Part shown: positions 21,388-32,200 of the stretch, piece by piece
How the letters are laid out: each line of letters starts with the position of its first letter
Position numbering within the stretch: the stretch's first letter is position 1
Assembly (NCBI RefSeq): GCF_002575655.3
Contig: NC_053040.3
Span: forward strand, 362,636,267 to 362,700,266
DNA from: Aegilops tauschii subsp. strangulata
Taxonomy: Eukaryota; Streptophyta; Magnoliopsida; Poales; Poaceae
Direction: 5' to 3'
DNA length: 64,000 nt
The notes under the pieces: model-generated
Database searches by the model: none
The model's input: only the letters and a program-made list of their open reading frames with translations
Told to the model about the DNA's origin: nothing
Translations under genes and position numbers: made by a program

Positions 21388-23822
21388 TCTCTAGCCGATC
21401 CCTTATAATTTACCCCTCTGAAAGCACAGTTGCTCCCTTGGTGGTTTTGGTAATTAATTTCAACATATCTTTTGTTGGACTAATATTTTTATCCAGTATC
21501 TTTCAAACAAGTTCAACAGTAGCATGGCAATGACATGAGGATGTGGATCCCTTCAGAATGTCAAGGACAAAAATTGGCTACTCCAAGACTTTACATTTTT
21601 GGTCTAGTGATCCATTATCACATTGAGTCCCTTAGGAAAGCCAATACTAAAAGGGGATGTGGTATTGTTGATGAGGTTGTTGCTCAAAGTGCTTAGTGAT
21701 ATTGCTCCAAAAACCCTCCATCACTTTCCCAAAAACACATATGTCCAAACCCTAATTCATCATTTCGGTCCCACCGATATCATCCACTCCGGACCCACCG
21801 AGATGATCATTTCATTGCCACAGTCAAAACCCTAACAATTCAGTCTGACCGAAATGGTACACGGTCCCACCGAGATGGCCTTGCCAAGTTTCTTTAATGA
21901 AGCCGCTTCACTCGGAACCACTGAGTTGAAACGATCGGAATTTCCAAAACGAGGTTTTGCGTTTGCCATTGCACGGTCTCACTGAGTTAGTATAATCAGT
22001 CTCACCGAAAAGCCTAACGGTCAAGCCTTTTGCACCAGTCAGTCTCACTGAGATTATCATATCGGTGCCATCGAGTTGGGTCAAAAGCTTGTAACGGTTG
22101 GATTTTTGGTGCTGCTTATTATACCACTCCACCACCACTTACTCCGTGAGAGAGCCATCAGAACGAACCACCACTTCCATCATTCATTTTCTGAGAGAGA
22201 ACCACCTACTCATGTGTTGAGATCAAGAGATGCCATTCCTACCATTTGAATCTTGATTTCTAGCCTCTTCAAGTTGCTTTCCACTCCAATCCTTCTCCTA
22301 CCAAAGCCAAATCTATGAGAGAGATTGAGTGTAGAGGAGACTATCATTTGAAGCACAAGAGCAAGGAGTTCATCACCAACACAACATCTATTACCTTTTG
22401 GAGAGTGGTGTCTCCTAGATTGGTTAGGTGTCACTTGGGAGCCTCCAAGATCATGTGGAGTTGAACCAAGGAGTTTTTAAGGGCAAGGAGATCACCTACT
22501 TTGTGAAGATCTACTCGAGTGAGGCTAGTCCTTCGTGGATGGAAGCCATGGTGGAATAGACGAGGTTGCTTCTTCATGGACCCTTTATGGGTGGAGACCT
22601 CCGTGGACTCGCGCAGCCGTTACCCTCTGTGGGGTGATGGACTCTGTGGGTTGAAGTCTCCATCAACGTGGACGTACGATAGTACCACCTATCGGAACCA
22701 TGCCAAAAATCTCTGTGTCTCCATTGTGTTTGCTATTTACAATTCCCACCCCCTTTACATTCTTGCACTTGCATGCTTTACTCTTTCCGTTGCTCATACT
22801 CTTGCTATATATGCTTATGTAAAATGTCTTGTGTGCCCATTAACATGTGCTAAACTCAACTTTAACTTAAAGAATTTAAAAAACTGCTATTTGTACTTGT
22901 TAAGGGTCTAATCACCCCCCTCTAGACCCCTCTTCTTGATCTTTCACCCTCAAACGCCCCTTATATATCTTAATTCTTTAGATTTGCTCTGCTAAAAAAG
23001 GCAGTTCCAAGCCGAACTCTCAAACTTAACTTCTTAAACAAACTAGACCCCATATGGAAGCCTCCAACTAAGACTTTTCTTTCTTCTTCCCCTCATCCTC
23101 TTTCTTATTTTTTCTTTCTTCTTCCTTTCACGCGTCCAACTAAGACTTTTCGACATTAGATCATTTCCATGAGCTTGCAAGTACGTAGGATAGATGCTCC
23201 GCAAAAGTTATTTGACAAAGTCTCACCATGTGCGACGTAACCGTGCGACAAAGTAGTTAAATTCGTCCTCCACGGGCCATGGCTTGGGTGCTTCCTCCTC
23301 TGAATTGGTTCTTCCCCTCATCCTTCCCCTAGTGGCATGATAGAATCATCCGGAACGCAAGGATTCATTAGAACCAGTGATCACGAACGGCGACCAGTCT
23401 TCATGTACGTTTCTTCATGTTCATTGAACCTTTTCTCTTTGTAGGTGTCCTTCATGCATGTTGTAGCTTTGCTCGTGGCCAGGGATGATGGGAGGAGCGC
23501 CGCTGGGCTAGGGATGACAAGGGGAAGCATCGCCATGGTTAGAGGCGACAAAAAGACAAAAAAGATCACCCGATTCTCGCTGGAATTTGGCGACCGAAGG
23601 TCGGCGGGGCAGCGGGGTGTTGGCCGACACGCTGAGTGGTCACCGAAGACAAGGAACGTGGCGGGGGTGGTTCCGGTGGGAGAATGGGCGAGAGGGCCGG
23701 CGCAAGGGAAGGGCTGGAATTATCCTGAGAAATGGGCGCAGAGGAGTAAATATGAGGGACGGCGGATGTGAGGAGTAATTTTTTTGTCATCTAAAATGGA
23801 TAAGGGATTGGCTAGGTCCACC
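21388..23822. mobile_element. Putative terminal-inverted-repeat DNA element split by a solo LTR
   Basis: The left end CTCTAGCCGATCCCTTAT (from about 21390) is matched in inverted orientation by ATAAGGGATTGGCTAG near 23801-23816, 15 of 16 bases. The solo LTR at 21419-22946 lies a few bases inside the left end. The remainder (22952-23800) contains a G-rich stretch with overlapping ORFs of no recognised domain. Superfamily and exact ends are not resolved. Confidence 0.4.
21419..22946 (+). mobile_element. Solo LTR, unclassified family (RLX type)
   Basis: It begins TGAAAGCACAG and ends GATCTTTCA, so the LTR tips form a TGAAAG/CTTTCA inverted repeat. A perfect duplication CCCTC flanks it (21414-21418 and 22947-22951). 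It is 1528 bp with no internal coding region. Between 21760 and 22080 a short motif of the type TCGGTCCCACCGAGAT recurs about seven times with variation. Strand is assigned by the usual direction of this LTR type and is tentative. Confidence 0.85.
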
Positions 23823-24284
23823 TCAAAAGTGAATGTTTACTCCTCCAACCGGTATGTAGGGACGTGTTTGGTAGCCTTCCCGATTGAGCCTGGCCCGTGA
23901 AGCCTGGCTCAACAGAGGCTGGTTTGGGTAAAACATGCAGAAAACTAACATATACACTTTGTTTGGTTGCCCGCATTTAGTCCTCTTGCATTAGGAGAGC
24001 AATTTTGCCTTAGCGTTTGGTTTCCCGCATTGGTCGGCTCACGCAACTACACGGTGTCTGGTTCCATGCAACACTTGTTGTCTGGTAACCTCTTCGGCGA
24101 GGAAGTGAGGTTACCAACACATAGGGCGTGAAGAATAAATCATACACACACAACAGAAGATAGTTGTAAACCATAGCAAGCCACGATTTTAATTACAGTG
24201 CCACACTTAAATATATCAGTTCAAACACAAAGAAGTACGATAGGAAACTAAATTAGCTGGAGCATAGGAAGGGATGTCCTAGAC

Positions 24285-24719
24285 GTTCACGGCAAAGGCG
24301 TCGTCGTGCCTCCCGCACTTGGTCACCACTTGAATGCCGTCGTCGTTGAAGACGATGACCTTGAGCATCTAGGGAGTGAGCAGCTTGAACGTCACCATGT
24401 AGTCGATCCTGATCTGATGGACGACGACGAAGGGGGCCCAACCCTGATCAAGGGTGAACCTGTCGTCCATCAGCCGGACAGTCACCCTCCATGAGCAGTC
24501 GGTGTTCTTCCTGAGCTTGAACTCTGTGGGCAGGGCCGGGAAGTGCTTCGTGAAGTCCAGTGGCATCGGGATGCACTCAAGATGGGGGGAAAGGATCACC
24601 TTGCAAAAGTGGGTTGGACCTCCCTCCTCATGGTAGTGGTCGTAGTTACAACGCTTGCCGCTAGAAGGCTCCTCCGGTACCACGTCCTCATCCGTGACCA
24701 CCTCCTCGGGCATGGTCAC
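24285..24719 (-). pseudogene. B3-domain (REM-like) DNA-binding protein, one premature stop
   Basis: The frame from the Met at 24719 has an acidic lead (EEVVTDEDVVPEEPSSGKR), then a B3 fold: THFCKVILSPHLECIPMPLD, FRR-type basic strand replaced by FKLRKNTDCSWRVTVRL, and GWAPFVVVHQIRIDYMVTFK. B3 domains bind DNA in plant transcription factors such as REM proteins. A TAG at 24368-24370 falls between KLLTP and MLKVIVFNDDG. The frame then continues through TKCGRHDDAFAVNV to a second stop near 24282, so one mutation removes the last ~28 residues. Upstream, 24720-24790 holds a duplicated KGKEVV..PME segment out of frame, probably more of the original N-terminus. A second B3 fragment lies at 37144-37410. 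Confidence 0.68.
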
Positions 24720-24966
24720 ACAACCTCCATGGGCGGCACCACCTCCTTTCCCTTCTCCATGGGCGACACCACCTCCTTGCCCTTGTTCTCAGTGTCGATC
24801 TACATTACGAAGAGCACGCATTATGAAGAGCACAAAGTTCCGAGGTTGATCTCCATTAAAACCTATCATCCATAATACCTTTATTTACCCATCCTCACGG
24901 CCACTACTTACCCACCATCTCACTCGGTTATCCCTATGTCTCTCACTGTTCCTCCTATTCATCGCC

Positions 24967-25548
24967 ATGAACTTCAACAGCAACTCCAACCCCATCCCCA
25001 ACCCCTTCCCTTGGGGCATTGGATGGAGGGCTTTCTTCCCCGGGTGCTCGCTCGGTGACCGCACCATGTTCGAGAACACCATGGAAGTAAGCTCGAACTT
25101 CAGCAGCATGGCAGACATGCACAAAGAGTCAGAGGCGGTGAAGAAGGCGACGCTGGAGGAGTTGAAGACGTTGATTCCTGACCCAGTGAAGGGCGCTATG
25201 TCAGTCGACATCCTTCGTTGGGCCATGAATCAGGCCGACTCCGACGACGCTCGACAGAGGTTAAGGTGGGCCAAGTATAGAGAGTACATGCGTCCTCATG
25301 ACCATCGTGCCACAGCATACTTCACGACAAGGACTATGGTGGCGGTGGAGGAGGAACAAGAAACGGTGGCGATGGAGGTGGAAGAAGAAGTTGCGGTTGC
25401 GATGGTTGTAAGGGCGCCGGAGCTAGGACATCGAAGCATGCCTATCGATCTGGACTCCGGCGAGGAAGAAGAGACAGTGGTGCAACTCGAGGAGAAGAAC
25501 AAGGGCAAGGGCACCCGCCGCTCCAGGGTCGCCGAGGCTAAGATCTAG
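24967..25548 (+). CDS. Hypothetical protein, 193 residues, unrecognised
   Basis: An intact single-exon ORF from ATG 24967 (context GCCATGAAC) to TAG. I do not recognise the family. The N-terminus is Asn/Pro-rich (MNFNSNSNPIPNPFPWGIGW). The middle (residues about 50-110) is predicted helical with EAVKKATLEELKTLIPD and ARQRLRWAKYREYM. The C-terminal third is very acidic with E/V repeats (EVEEEVAVAMVV, SGEEEETVV) and ends in a basic tail GKGTRRSRVAEAKI. No signal peptide or membrane segment is seen. It diverges from the B3 gene across about 250 bp that may hold a shared promoter. The lack of any stop or frameshift suggests a recent or maintained coding sequence. It could be transposon cargo. Confidence 0.5.
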   Translation: MNFNSNSNPIPNPFPWGIGWRAFFPGCSLGDRTMFENTMEVSSNFSSMADMHKESEAVKKATLEELKTLIPDPVKGAMSVDILRWAMNQADSDDARQRLRWAKYREYMRPHDHRATAYFTTRTMVAVEEEQETVAMEVEEEVAVAMVVRAPELGHRSMPIDLDSGEEEETVVQLEEKNKGKGTRRSRVAEAKI

Positions 25549-26234
25549 GACTATTGTGTATGATTTACCCCCAATGCCCACTACCCTTGTACTTAATCCC
25601 GATTGGTAACCTCAAATCCATCGGTACTACGAGCTCATGATAATTTTATGATCACTCTATGGCTATTTACCACGATTCTTCATTCTCCTAACGCGGATCG
25701 ATTCTAAACGCGAATCTAATGCGAATGAGTATATGAGGAGGTGAAAAAAGTGCTTACCGCCATTGCCGAAGTGCGGGAGATGTTGATGCGGATGCCGGTG
25801 AAGGGGCCGGAGGTCGCCTTGCTGTTCTCTGATCTGCTGAAAGCCGCCGCCGCCGTCGGTGAGGGAGGGCGGCGAGGGTAATAACTAGCGGAGCTTCGGG
25901 AAGCAACGCGGCTTCTCGAGCGTGACACCTCGCGTGCAGACCCCACCGCCCACATGCATCGCGCCGGCCTGGCTTTGGAGAAAATGTTGATTCCAGCGTT
26001 CCCAGCGAGACAGGCGCAGAGATGCTCTGAATTTCGTGCTATGCAGGCCCAATAGTAAACGTAGTCAACCAAATGAATCATAATCTTTCCACATGGACCT
26101 GGTTGGCATGTATTCAGGCAACCAAACACATGTTAGGTGTCTTGCAAGACATCGTAACCATTCACCGCGGGAAAAAAATTATAGCGCAGACAAGAAAGTT
26201 CTTGCTACATAAATTTCAAAATGATATGTCGGCT

Positions 26235-26360
26235 CAGTATTTTGGAGGTGCTCATAAAAGTAGGATGTGCGTGTGTGCGTTCATAGGGGTGAGTGTATGC
26301 GCGTGTATATGAGCGCTTGTGTCTGTATTTGTACTGATGTTAAAAGAAAAAAAAAAAACA
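26235..26360 (+). mobile_element. 3' tail of a non-LTR retroposon
   Basis: Contains GGAGGTGCTCATAAAAGTAG, a GTGTGCGTTCATAGGGGTGAG stretch and a short oligo-A tail (AAAAGAAAAAAAAAAAAC) at 26342-26359. This T/G-rich tail type recurs at the ends of Triticeae non-LTR elements. It ends about 390 bases upstream of the upstream ORF of the RING gene, so it sits in or near that gene's promoter. Confidence 0.5.
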
Positions 26361-26751
26361 ACGAAGATGCCTTCCGTTTCGTCGAATCTCTGAGTCAGCG
26401 TAGCGACTACCCGCTACGTATAATCGTGGACTATTCTCCATCTGTCTCGGTGGGCCGCGCACGCCCCTATCCGGAGACAGTCGACCCCGCTGCCGTAGTA
26501 GGACTGGCCCCGCTTCACGAGACATCTCCAGCGAGTGACCGGCGGGCCAGCGGCGGCCGGCAGCGGCTAAAGCTAGGCCGCAAGGCAGGCACCCCCACCC
26601 TCACAAGTCACGGCAAGATACTCCCCATTCCCGGGACTCTCTCTCTCTCTCACCAACTCCCGGATTCCGTTTTCCACCCGCCCGCTCCGCTCTCGGCGCA
26701 TCATTCCTTGCCAGCGGCCCACGCAAATCCCAAATCCCAAACCCCGCGCCG

Positions 26752-26817
26752 ATGGACACGCAGCTCGAGCCCACCCGCGCCGCTCTTATACGCCGCAGCC
26801 TGCTCGGGCAGCCGTGA
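26752..26817 (+). promoter_or_regulatory. Upstream ORF in the 5' leader of the RING-H2 gene
   Basis: An ATG in a good context (GCGCCGATGG) opens a 21-codon frame, MDTQLEPTRAALIRRSLLGQP, ending TGA 60 bases before the main ATG. If the transcript starts upstream of it, scanning ribosomes would meet it first, which could lower or condition translation of the main ORF. The presence in the mRNA is inferred, not shown. Confidence 0.45.
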
Positions 26818-26877
26818 TAACGCTCGTTCACCTCCCACGTGCCGACTCTGGTGGCCTTGGGGCGGCGGGGCGGCGAG

Positions 26878-29800
26878 ATGCTGGGGTCCGGGCTGAATCT
26901 GGTGACCACGGTGATCGGCTTCGGGATGAGCGCCACCTTCATCGTCTTCGTCTGCGCACGCCTCATCTGCGGACGCGCCGTGCGGGCCGACGCCGAGGCC
27001 GACGTCGCCGCCGCCCGGGCCATGGCTCCGGGCCCCGCGCCGTTCGACTTCGACATCGAGTTCCGCACCGCGGATCTCGATCGCACGGTGAGCCTCTGTC
27101 GTTTCCGCTACTGGTAGCGTATTTTATTAGCATCCTGTCATGTGCAGCCGATTGATGTCGGAGTGGAACCGCATCCAATGGAGATCGGCGTGCGCATGTG
27201 TTGCTGCCAGCCTACCAAATTTGCGATCGAGACCGTTGGTTGGTATTGGCGTACAACACGCAAAAACTTTGATGTGTGTTGATTCATTAGAACTAGAAGA
27301 AAATAATCTGGCTTTAACAGAGGTTCTGGAGATGCTTGCTTCCCGGAGCCTCCCGTCGGCCGCATTTCTTTTTATGTTTTAGCCTACACGACAAATTCAG
27401 TTGTGCAGAGTATTTTTTATGAACCAGTATGTGAGATAGTCGACTGATCAGTGAAAGTGCTCAAGTACCTCAAATGAATACATGATGAATGGTTCCTTCC
27501 TTTAATTTCATCTAACTGATAAAAAATGAAGTTGTACAGATGTATTGCTCGCTGACAACATCAGGGTTGCATGTGCATACTACTTATTTTTGCATGATTA
27601 ACATAAGGGGCTTTTATAAGAAATTATAAAATGATCATGCATTTTCTTTTTAAAAATATACAATGCACCTCAAAGACCAAACACGCAACAACTAGGCTAA
27701 AAAAAAGACAACAACAACAACAAAGCCTTTAGTCTCAAACAAGTTGGGTAGGCTCAAAAAGAAAGAAAGAAAATGGCATTGCTAAACCAGGTTGCGGATG
27801 TTATTTGGGGGGCCAATTGCTCAATTAACAGTACTAATAGTTCCATTGATTAAAGACCTTAGTATGAGAGGTCTGCTTCTATCTTCCATGCTACATTTCT
27901 TCGAGCTACATTGCTATCTGGCATTTGTTATCCTTAATTCCCTTTAATTCTCACACTGTTTATGTTTCCTTGTTCTTTACCAACTCTTTACATGAAGTTG
28001 CAAGCTCACTAACCTGACTAAGCACATTAACTCCGGAATTTTTTTAAGAAAATACATTGTTTTATTTTTCAAAATTTATGCAGCCATTATCAGTCGAACA
28101 GTATTACAAAATTATTATTATTATTATTATTTATATAATGGAAGCTTTTACCTTTTATTACCCCCGGCCTTTGCATTACATGATGCATACAGCCATAATT
28201 ATTACATCACTTATTACAAAGTGATCAAACTACGGTCTTGCCAAAAAGAGGGAAAAATCTAAACCAAGAACTACAAAATTATTTACTACCATTTCCATGG
28301 AATGGTCATTTGCAATGTTATCTGAACTATGGACAATATTACCCCCTCAATATTAAAATGTCTGAAATGGTTTGCTTTTATGTCTGGTTGGTTTCAGACA
28401 TCACTTTCTTATATACGTCTAGATAGGTTGGTTGACAGGTGATTGAACTTCTCTACTCTGAATGTGTTGTATATAAGTGTATTCTGAATTGCTTGAGAGA
28501 AGTTAGAATTGGATTCTTGCCAGCACGGTGTCCTTTGGAATATCAACCTTTACAGTTATGCACTCAGGCTAACTTTTCAGTTGAAATGACTGTACACAAA
28601 TGCAAAGATTTGCCTTTCAAGAACCTATTGATGCACAACGTTTTTTATACGTCTATCACGAAAACTCAATACATTATATCTATTTTGCTATGTTGCTCTA
28701 ATTTCTCCTCAGTAGAAGTTATGGTGAGTTTAATTTTGCATTGCCAAAATTCCTCGCAATGGTATGCATGGAGCACATTATGCCCCTTCCCACATTTTCG
28801 TCCATAGTTCGATGCCTGATAATTAGAGAAAACTGATAATAACATATTCCTCTACAATTATATATAACTGAGGAATTTATTCTAGTTGATTCATAACTCA
28901 TGTAATCAGTCGAGCATACCATTCTTTGTCAGACTAAAACAATTTAAGTTCTAATCACTGCAGGCACTCTTAGAGAGTAAGATGATCCTCATGTTCCTTA
29001 GAGGGCTTTCAGTTAAATATTCTATACTAATCATGGAAATTATGTTTGGGCTTTGTAATAGTATGAGTCAGTATACTCACAGTTATCTGATAGTTTTGAA
29101 CTTGACACACTTCATTTTCCTTTGTTCAACAGATTCAGAACACCTGCAGTGGATTGGAACCTTTCGTTGTTGCTGCAATTCCAACAATGACGTATAGCTC
29201 TGAAGCCTTCCATTCAAAAGATGATGCCCAGTAAGTACACCATATGTTCTAGAGTTAACTTGTTGCAATTTTTTCTGCTCCTGTTTATCTTTTTTGTTCC
29301 CTCAAAGCAGTTAGTGTCAGTTAGCGTGCAGAGAAACACAATGTGTAATAGATGCGCCATACAGCTGGAAAACATTGTTAATTTGTGATGATCCAATGCT
29401 CGAACCTTCAAATATTACTAATATTTGATATTAGGTGAGTTATGAGTTGTGAAGCATGTAGTCTAGACAGCTGGTCAAGGGGCTTCAGTTAGAAACTGAA
29501 ATGCTACAGCTGAATAAAAATGCACCTCTCTGGGCTAGCTATTTTAGTTGACATTTATAAGCTGTTAAGAGTAATATGGACTAGTACTATTATGTTTCTG
29601 AGATAAGAATTACAAGAGCTGTTCTTTGTTCTTCTTTTCGTTGTTTTCAACGGCGGAAAGGAAATGAGAAAAGCCTGAACATGAGTCCACCGATATTAAT
29701 CCAACATGACCCTTTGTGACATCTTAGTAATGAAACTCTTAAATGGATTAAATTATACCATCCTCAGATGGGTAAGTATATTATCATGATAGGCATAAGT

Positions 29801-30394
29801 AGCATTCTTTATTGTCATATTCTTAATTCTGTAAAGTTCAGTTCAAGAATTTTTTTGGTGAAAAGAATAATAGAAATTGACATGTTTTTCTTCATTTCTT
29901 GTCCATATCATTTGCAACGAAACAGTATTATATTCAAGTGATAATTGGGATTCTGTTCCTGCTTGATGATGGTTCTTTATATATGCTGCGATATGGGTGT
30001 AGAACGCTCACATACTATTATCCGACTTCCGAATCAAACAAGTAACAGATTTCTTTATTTTTCTTTCTTTTGCAGGTGCTCCATATGTTTGGGTGAATAC
30101 GACGAGAAAGAGATCCTGCGTATAATGCCCACATGCCGACATAATTTTCATCTTTCCTGTATAGATATATGGTTAGAGAAGCAAACGACCTGCCCAATAT
30201 GCCGAATCTCGTTGGACTTACCGGGTGGAAAAGCCAGTGCTTCCCCTGCCCGTAGCCTCCCTCAATTATTTGGCCACCCTGAGAGCTCTGCCAGTCGATC
30301 ACCGCATTGGATACTTCCTATGCATCGTGATCGTAGCGGGGGTAGAGGTAACAGACCGGCCTCACAAGAATCATTAGAAGTGGTCATAACATGA
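26878..30394 (+). CDS. RING-H2 finger E3 ubiquitin ligase (ATL-type), three exons
   Basis: Exons are 26878-27087, 29133-29230 and 30076-30394, with donors gtgagc and gtaagt and acceptors ag. The phases 0 and 2 fit, giving 208 residues. The protein would transfer ubiquitin from an E2 enzyme to substrates at a membrane. One hydrophobic segment spans residues about 6-28 (VTTVIGFGMSATFIVFVCAR). A GLD-like motif in exon 2 reads SGLEPFVVAAIPTMTYSS. The RING-H2 finger spans 104-145 with zinc ligands C104, C107, C123, H125, H128, C131, C142 and C145; Trp135 is the usual E2-contact residue. The C-terminus is Ser/Pro/Arg-rich. The ATG at 26878 is chosen because no upstream in-frame ATG exists and it directly precedes the membrane segment. 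Intron 1 is 2.0 kb, intron 2 is 0.85 kb. All ligands and splice sites are intact, so I take this as a functional host gene. Confidence 0.92.
27088..29132 (+). other. Intron 1 of the RING-H2 gene
   Basis: AT-rich intron of 2045 bases. It holds an Au SINE-like remnant near 27711-27757, an ATT microsatellite at about 28113-28134 and no other coding domain that I can identify. Confidence 0.75.
27711..27757 (+). repeat. Au SINE-like fragment
   Basis: CAACAACAACAAAGCCTTTA and then ACAAGTTGGGTAGGCT match the well-known terminal segment of the plant Au SINE family. Only about 47 bases are recognisable. Confidence 0.5.
29231..30075 (+). other. Intron 2 of the RING-H2 gene
   Basis: AT-rich sequence between donor GTAAGT and acceptor TTTGCAG. 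No repeat family recognised. Confidence 0.75.
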
Positions 30395-30840
30395 AATGCA
30401 CTGAGACAAAATCAAGACACGTTGGTCAGGCTATGTTGTTCCTTGCGGTGCATCGAGGACGTCTGCCATTTGCAGAAATCCTGTGCATCCTTCTTCCATC
30501 ACAATTCACCACACTTTGGGCATAGAATTGGAGGCAATTTGTTTGTAGGCCCGGCCTTTAGGCATGCTTTCTATGTCACGGGTTGTAGATTAGCGAGTTC
30601 CCCATTTCGCCACTTCGTGGCTCTTTGTATGTTCGTTTTGATGTGCATTTGTTGTATATTCTCAAAGGAAATAGTTGTACCGATCAGATGAGGAGCTGCG
30701 GAAATATTTGTGGCTTCTCCGCTCGTCAGACAAATCGCCAGCGCTTCTAAAATGCACACTGTGTTCCCCACTTTCCCAGCTTGGATTGCTCTTCAGCCTT
30801 TGATACTACGTTTGGCGTCCTCACATTATCTCCGTCCCAA
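30395..30840 (+). other. Probable 3' untranslated region of the RING-H2 gene
   Basis: Gene-free sequence directly after the stop codon, moderately GC-balanced and without repeat signatures until the MITE at 30848. No clear polyadenylation signal can be singled out. Confidence 0.4.
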
Positions 30841-30847
30841 AATGATA

Positions 30848-30902
30848 TTCCCTCCGTCCCATAATATAAGAACGTTAACGTTTTTATATTATGAGACGAG
30901 TA
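30848..30902. mobile_element. Truncated Stowaway-like MITE
   Basis: TTCCCTCCGTCCCATAATAT and an inverted TATATTATGAGACGAGTA form a compact hairpin of about 55 bp, an internally deleted member of the CTCCCTCCGT family. A second partial end, ATCTCCGTCCCAAAATGATA, precedes it at about 30829. Confidence 0.55.
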
Positions 30903-31393
30903 CAATCTAGTCAAAAACAGAGAAACAACGCGCCTCTTCTTTAAAATCTTCGAATACGGAAGGATCTACCTACGGTTCCCCCTCCTTGTCGACTGTGGGC
31001 CCGGCTGCTAGTCCTGTACCAACAGCAGTGACATCTAATCAACGATGGCGACGACACCTTTTGCTTCTGTATCAACAGCGGTGACTCCTGTATACTACTC
31101 ATTTATCACTTGCTTCTTCAATGTGAGCGACTGTAAGGACCCATCATCCTCCATGAATGTTCTTTTTTGGGGGTTCGAGCAACCGGTGCCGAGCCGAAAT
31201 CTTAATCTTATCTCTACTAGTTATATATTTGTAAAAATGTTATGAGAGATTTGTTGCTAAGAGATCCATCGTTTATCTATTTACCTACCTACGAGTACTA
31301 ATAAAGAGAATAGATAATCTTGATCCATCATATGTATTTTACAGAAAAACTTCTGATATTTTTAATACAAACCGGCACTCCATCAGTAAGTCG
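30903..31393. other. Intergenic stretch without recognised features
   Basis: No convincing ORF, RNA gene or repeat family between the MITE remnant and the Helitron end. The segment 31245-31390 is AT-rich. Confidence 0.4.
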
Positions 31394-31503
31394 ACTAGAA
31401 GAATGCCCGTGCGTTGCAACGAGGCCACATTAACTTTAAGAGTTCAATATTAATATTCTCATACATATCAAGTGACATTGACGATTTTTTTACCATCAAA
31501 TCC

Positions 31504-31584
31504 TCACACACACACACTCTCCCTCCCTCTTCCTCACTCTCTCTCCCCCTCTCCCCCTCTCTCTCTCTAACACACACACACATA
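31504..31584. repeat. AC and CT microsatellites
   Basis: A run of CACACACACACA followed by CT-rich sequence and another ACACACACACA. Low-complexity ORFs on both strands here are artefacts. Confidence 0.9.
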
Positions 31585-31672
31585 TCCATCTGATTGGGTA
31601 CGGGACCATAATCCATCTATTTCACACACACGCTAGTGCATAACAATATGGATTATGTGTATTATGAGCATA

Positions 31673-31857
31673 ATTGGTTTGATGCCAACATTTGGCATTG
31701 TCAATATTTGGCAAGCCAACATTTGGTAAAACCAAAAGTTGCCAAATGTTGACAACTTTTTGTGAGGTTGGCAAGAAAAGTTGGTAGCCAACCAATCACT
31801 AGCCAACATTTAGTATTTGCCAAATATTGACATGTAAACTTTTGGCATGGAACCAAT
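31673..31857. mobile_element. MITE with ATTGGTT ends
   Basis: The left end ATTGGTTTGATGCCAA and right end TTGGCATGGAACCAAT are inverted copies (14 of 16). Inside are repeated CCAACATTTGG/CCAAATATTG motifs in both orientations. The element is 185 bp, with no ORF. Confidence 0.55.
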
Positions 31858-31904
31858 CCTGCTCTATATTTGCCTTTCATATAAATCGGCCAGCCACAGC
31901 TCCA

Positions 31905-32200
31905 AGAATACGCGGAGGAGGTGGCCCGGGTCGGCGTCGGCGCCGTCCGGTGCGGGCCATGGGCCCGCTTCCAAGTGCGTCTGTGCGCCGGCCACCCACG
32001 CCGGGTCCTTCAAGTGCCGCTTCCACCGCCCCAACTCCCAGGGCCACGGCCACGGCCAGGGCCAGGGAAGCTGCCCTTCTTCGCCCCCTTCACCGGCCGC
32101 GGCACCCAGCCTCGCCGTCCTCGTCCTCCGGCACCGTCGCGACCCAGTGACGCAGCCCAAGCATCGGCCTCGAGAATCAAGAACGCTCGACAACGGAGAA
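31905..32200 (+). pseudogene. Fragment of a serine-rich-protein-like gene, captured
   Basis: GC-rich exon-like sequence within an AT-rich Helitron. One frame reads SKCVCAPATHAGSFKCRFHR, matching the CVC-P-TH-GSF-C-HR motif of small plant serine-rich proteins of unknown function. It is followed by repeated GHGHGQGQG. It lacks a start and is antisense to the Helitron, so it is best seen as captured exon sequence. Two other frames are also open across the GC-rich part and are probably shadows. Confidence 0.55.

Larger units (their letters stand above)
23871..26133. mobile_element. Putative DNA element carrying two divergent ORFs, one with a B3 domain
   Basis: The left end GACGTGTTTGGTAGCC is mirrored at the right by GGCAACCAAACACATGT (26118-26134), an inverted repeat of about 12-15 bp with mismatches. 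TAGG occurs on both flanks. GTGTTTGGTTGCC tips of this kind are common on Triticeae TIR elements. Between the ends lie a minus-strand B3-domain gene and a plus-strand 193-residue ORF that start about 250 bp apart. The ends, superfamily and whether the two genes are cargo are inference. Confidence 0.42.

Noticed and set aside
23445..23771. Plus-strand 108-codon ORF
   Set aside because: GC-rich sequence open in several frames, without motif, splice context or promoter.
28113..28134. ATT repeat as a CRISPR-like or regulatory array
   Set aside because: It is a simple microsatellite in an intron with no spacers.
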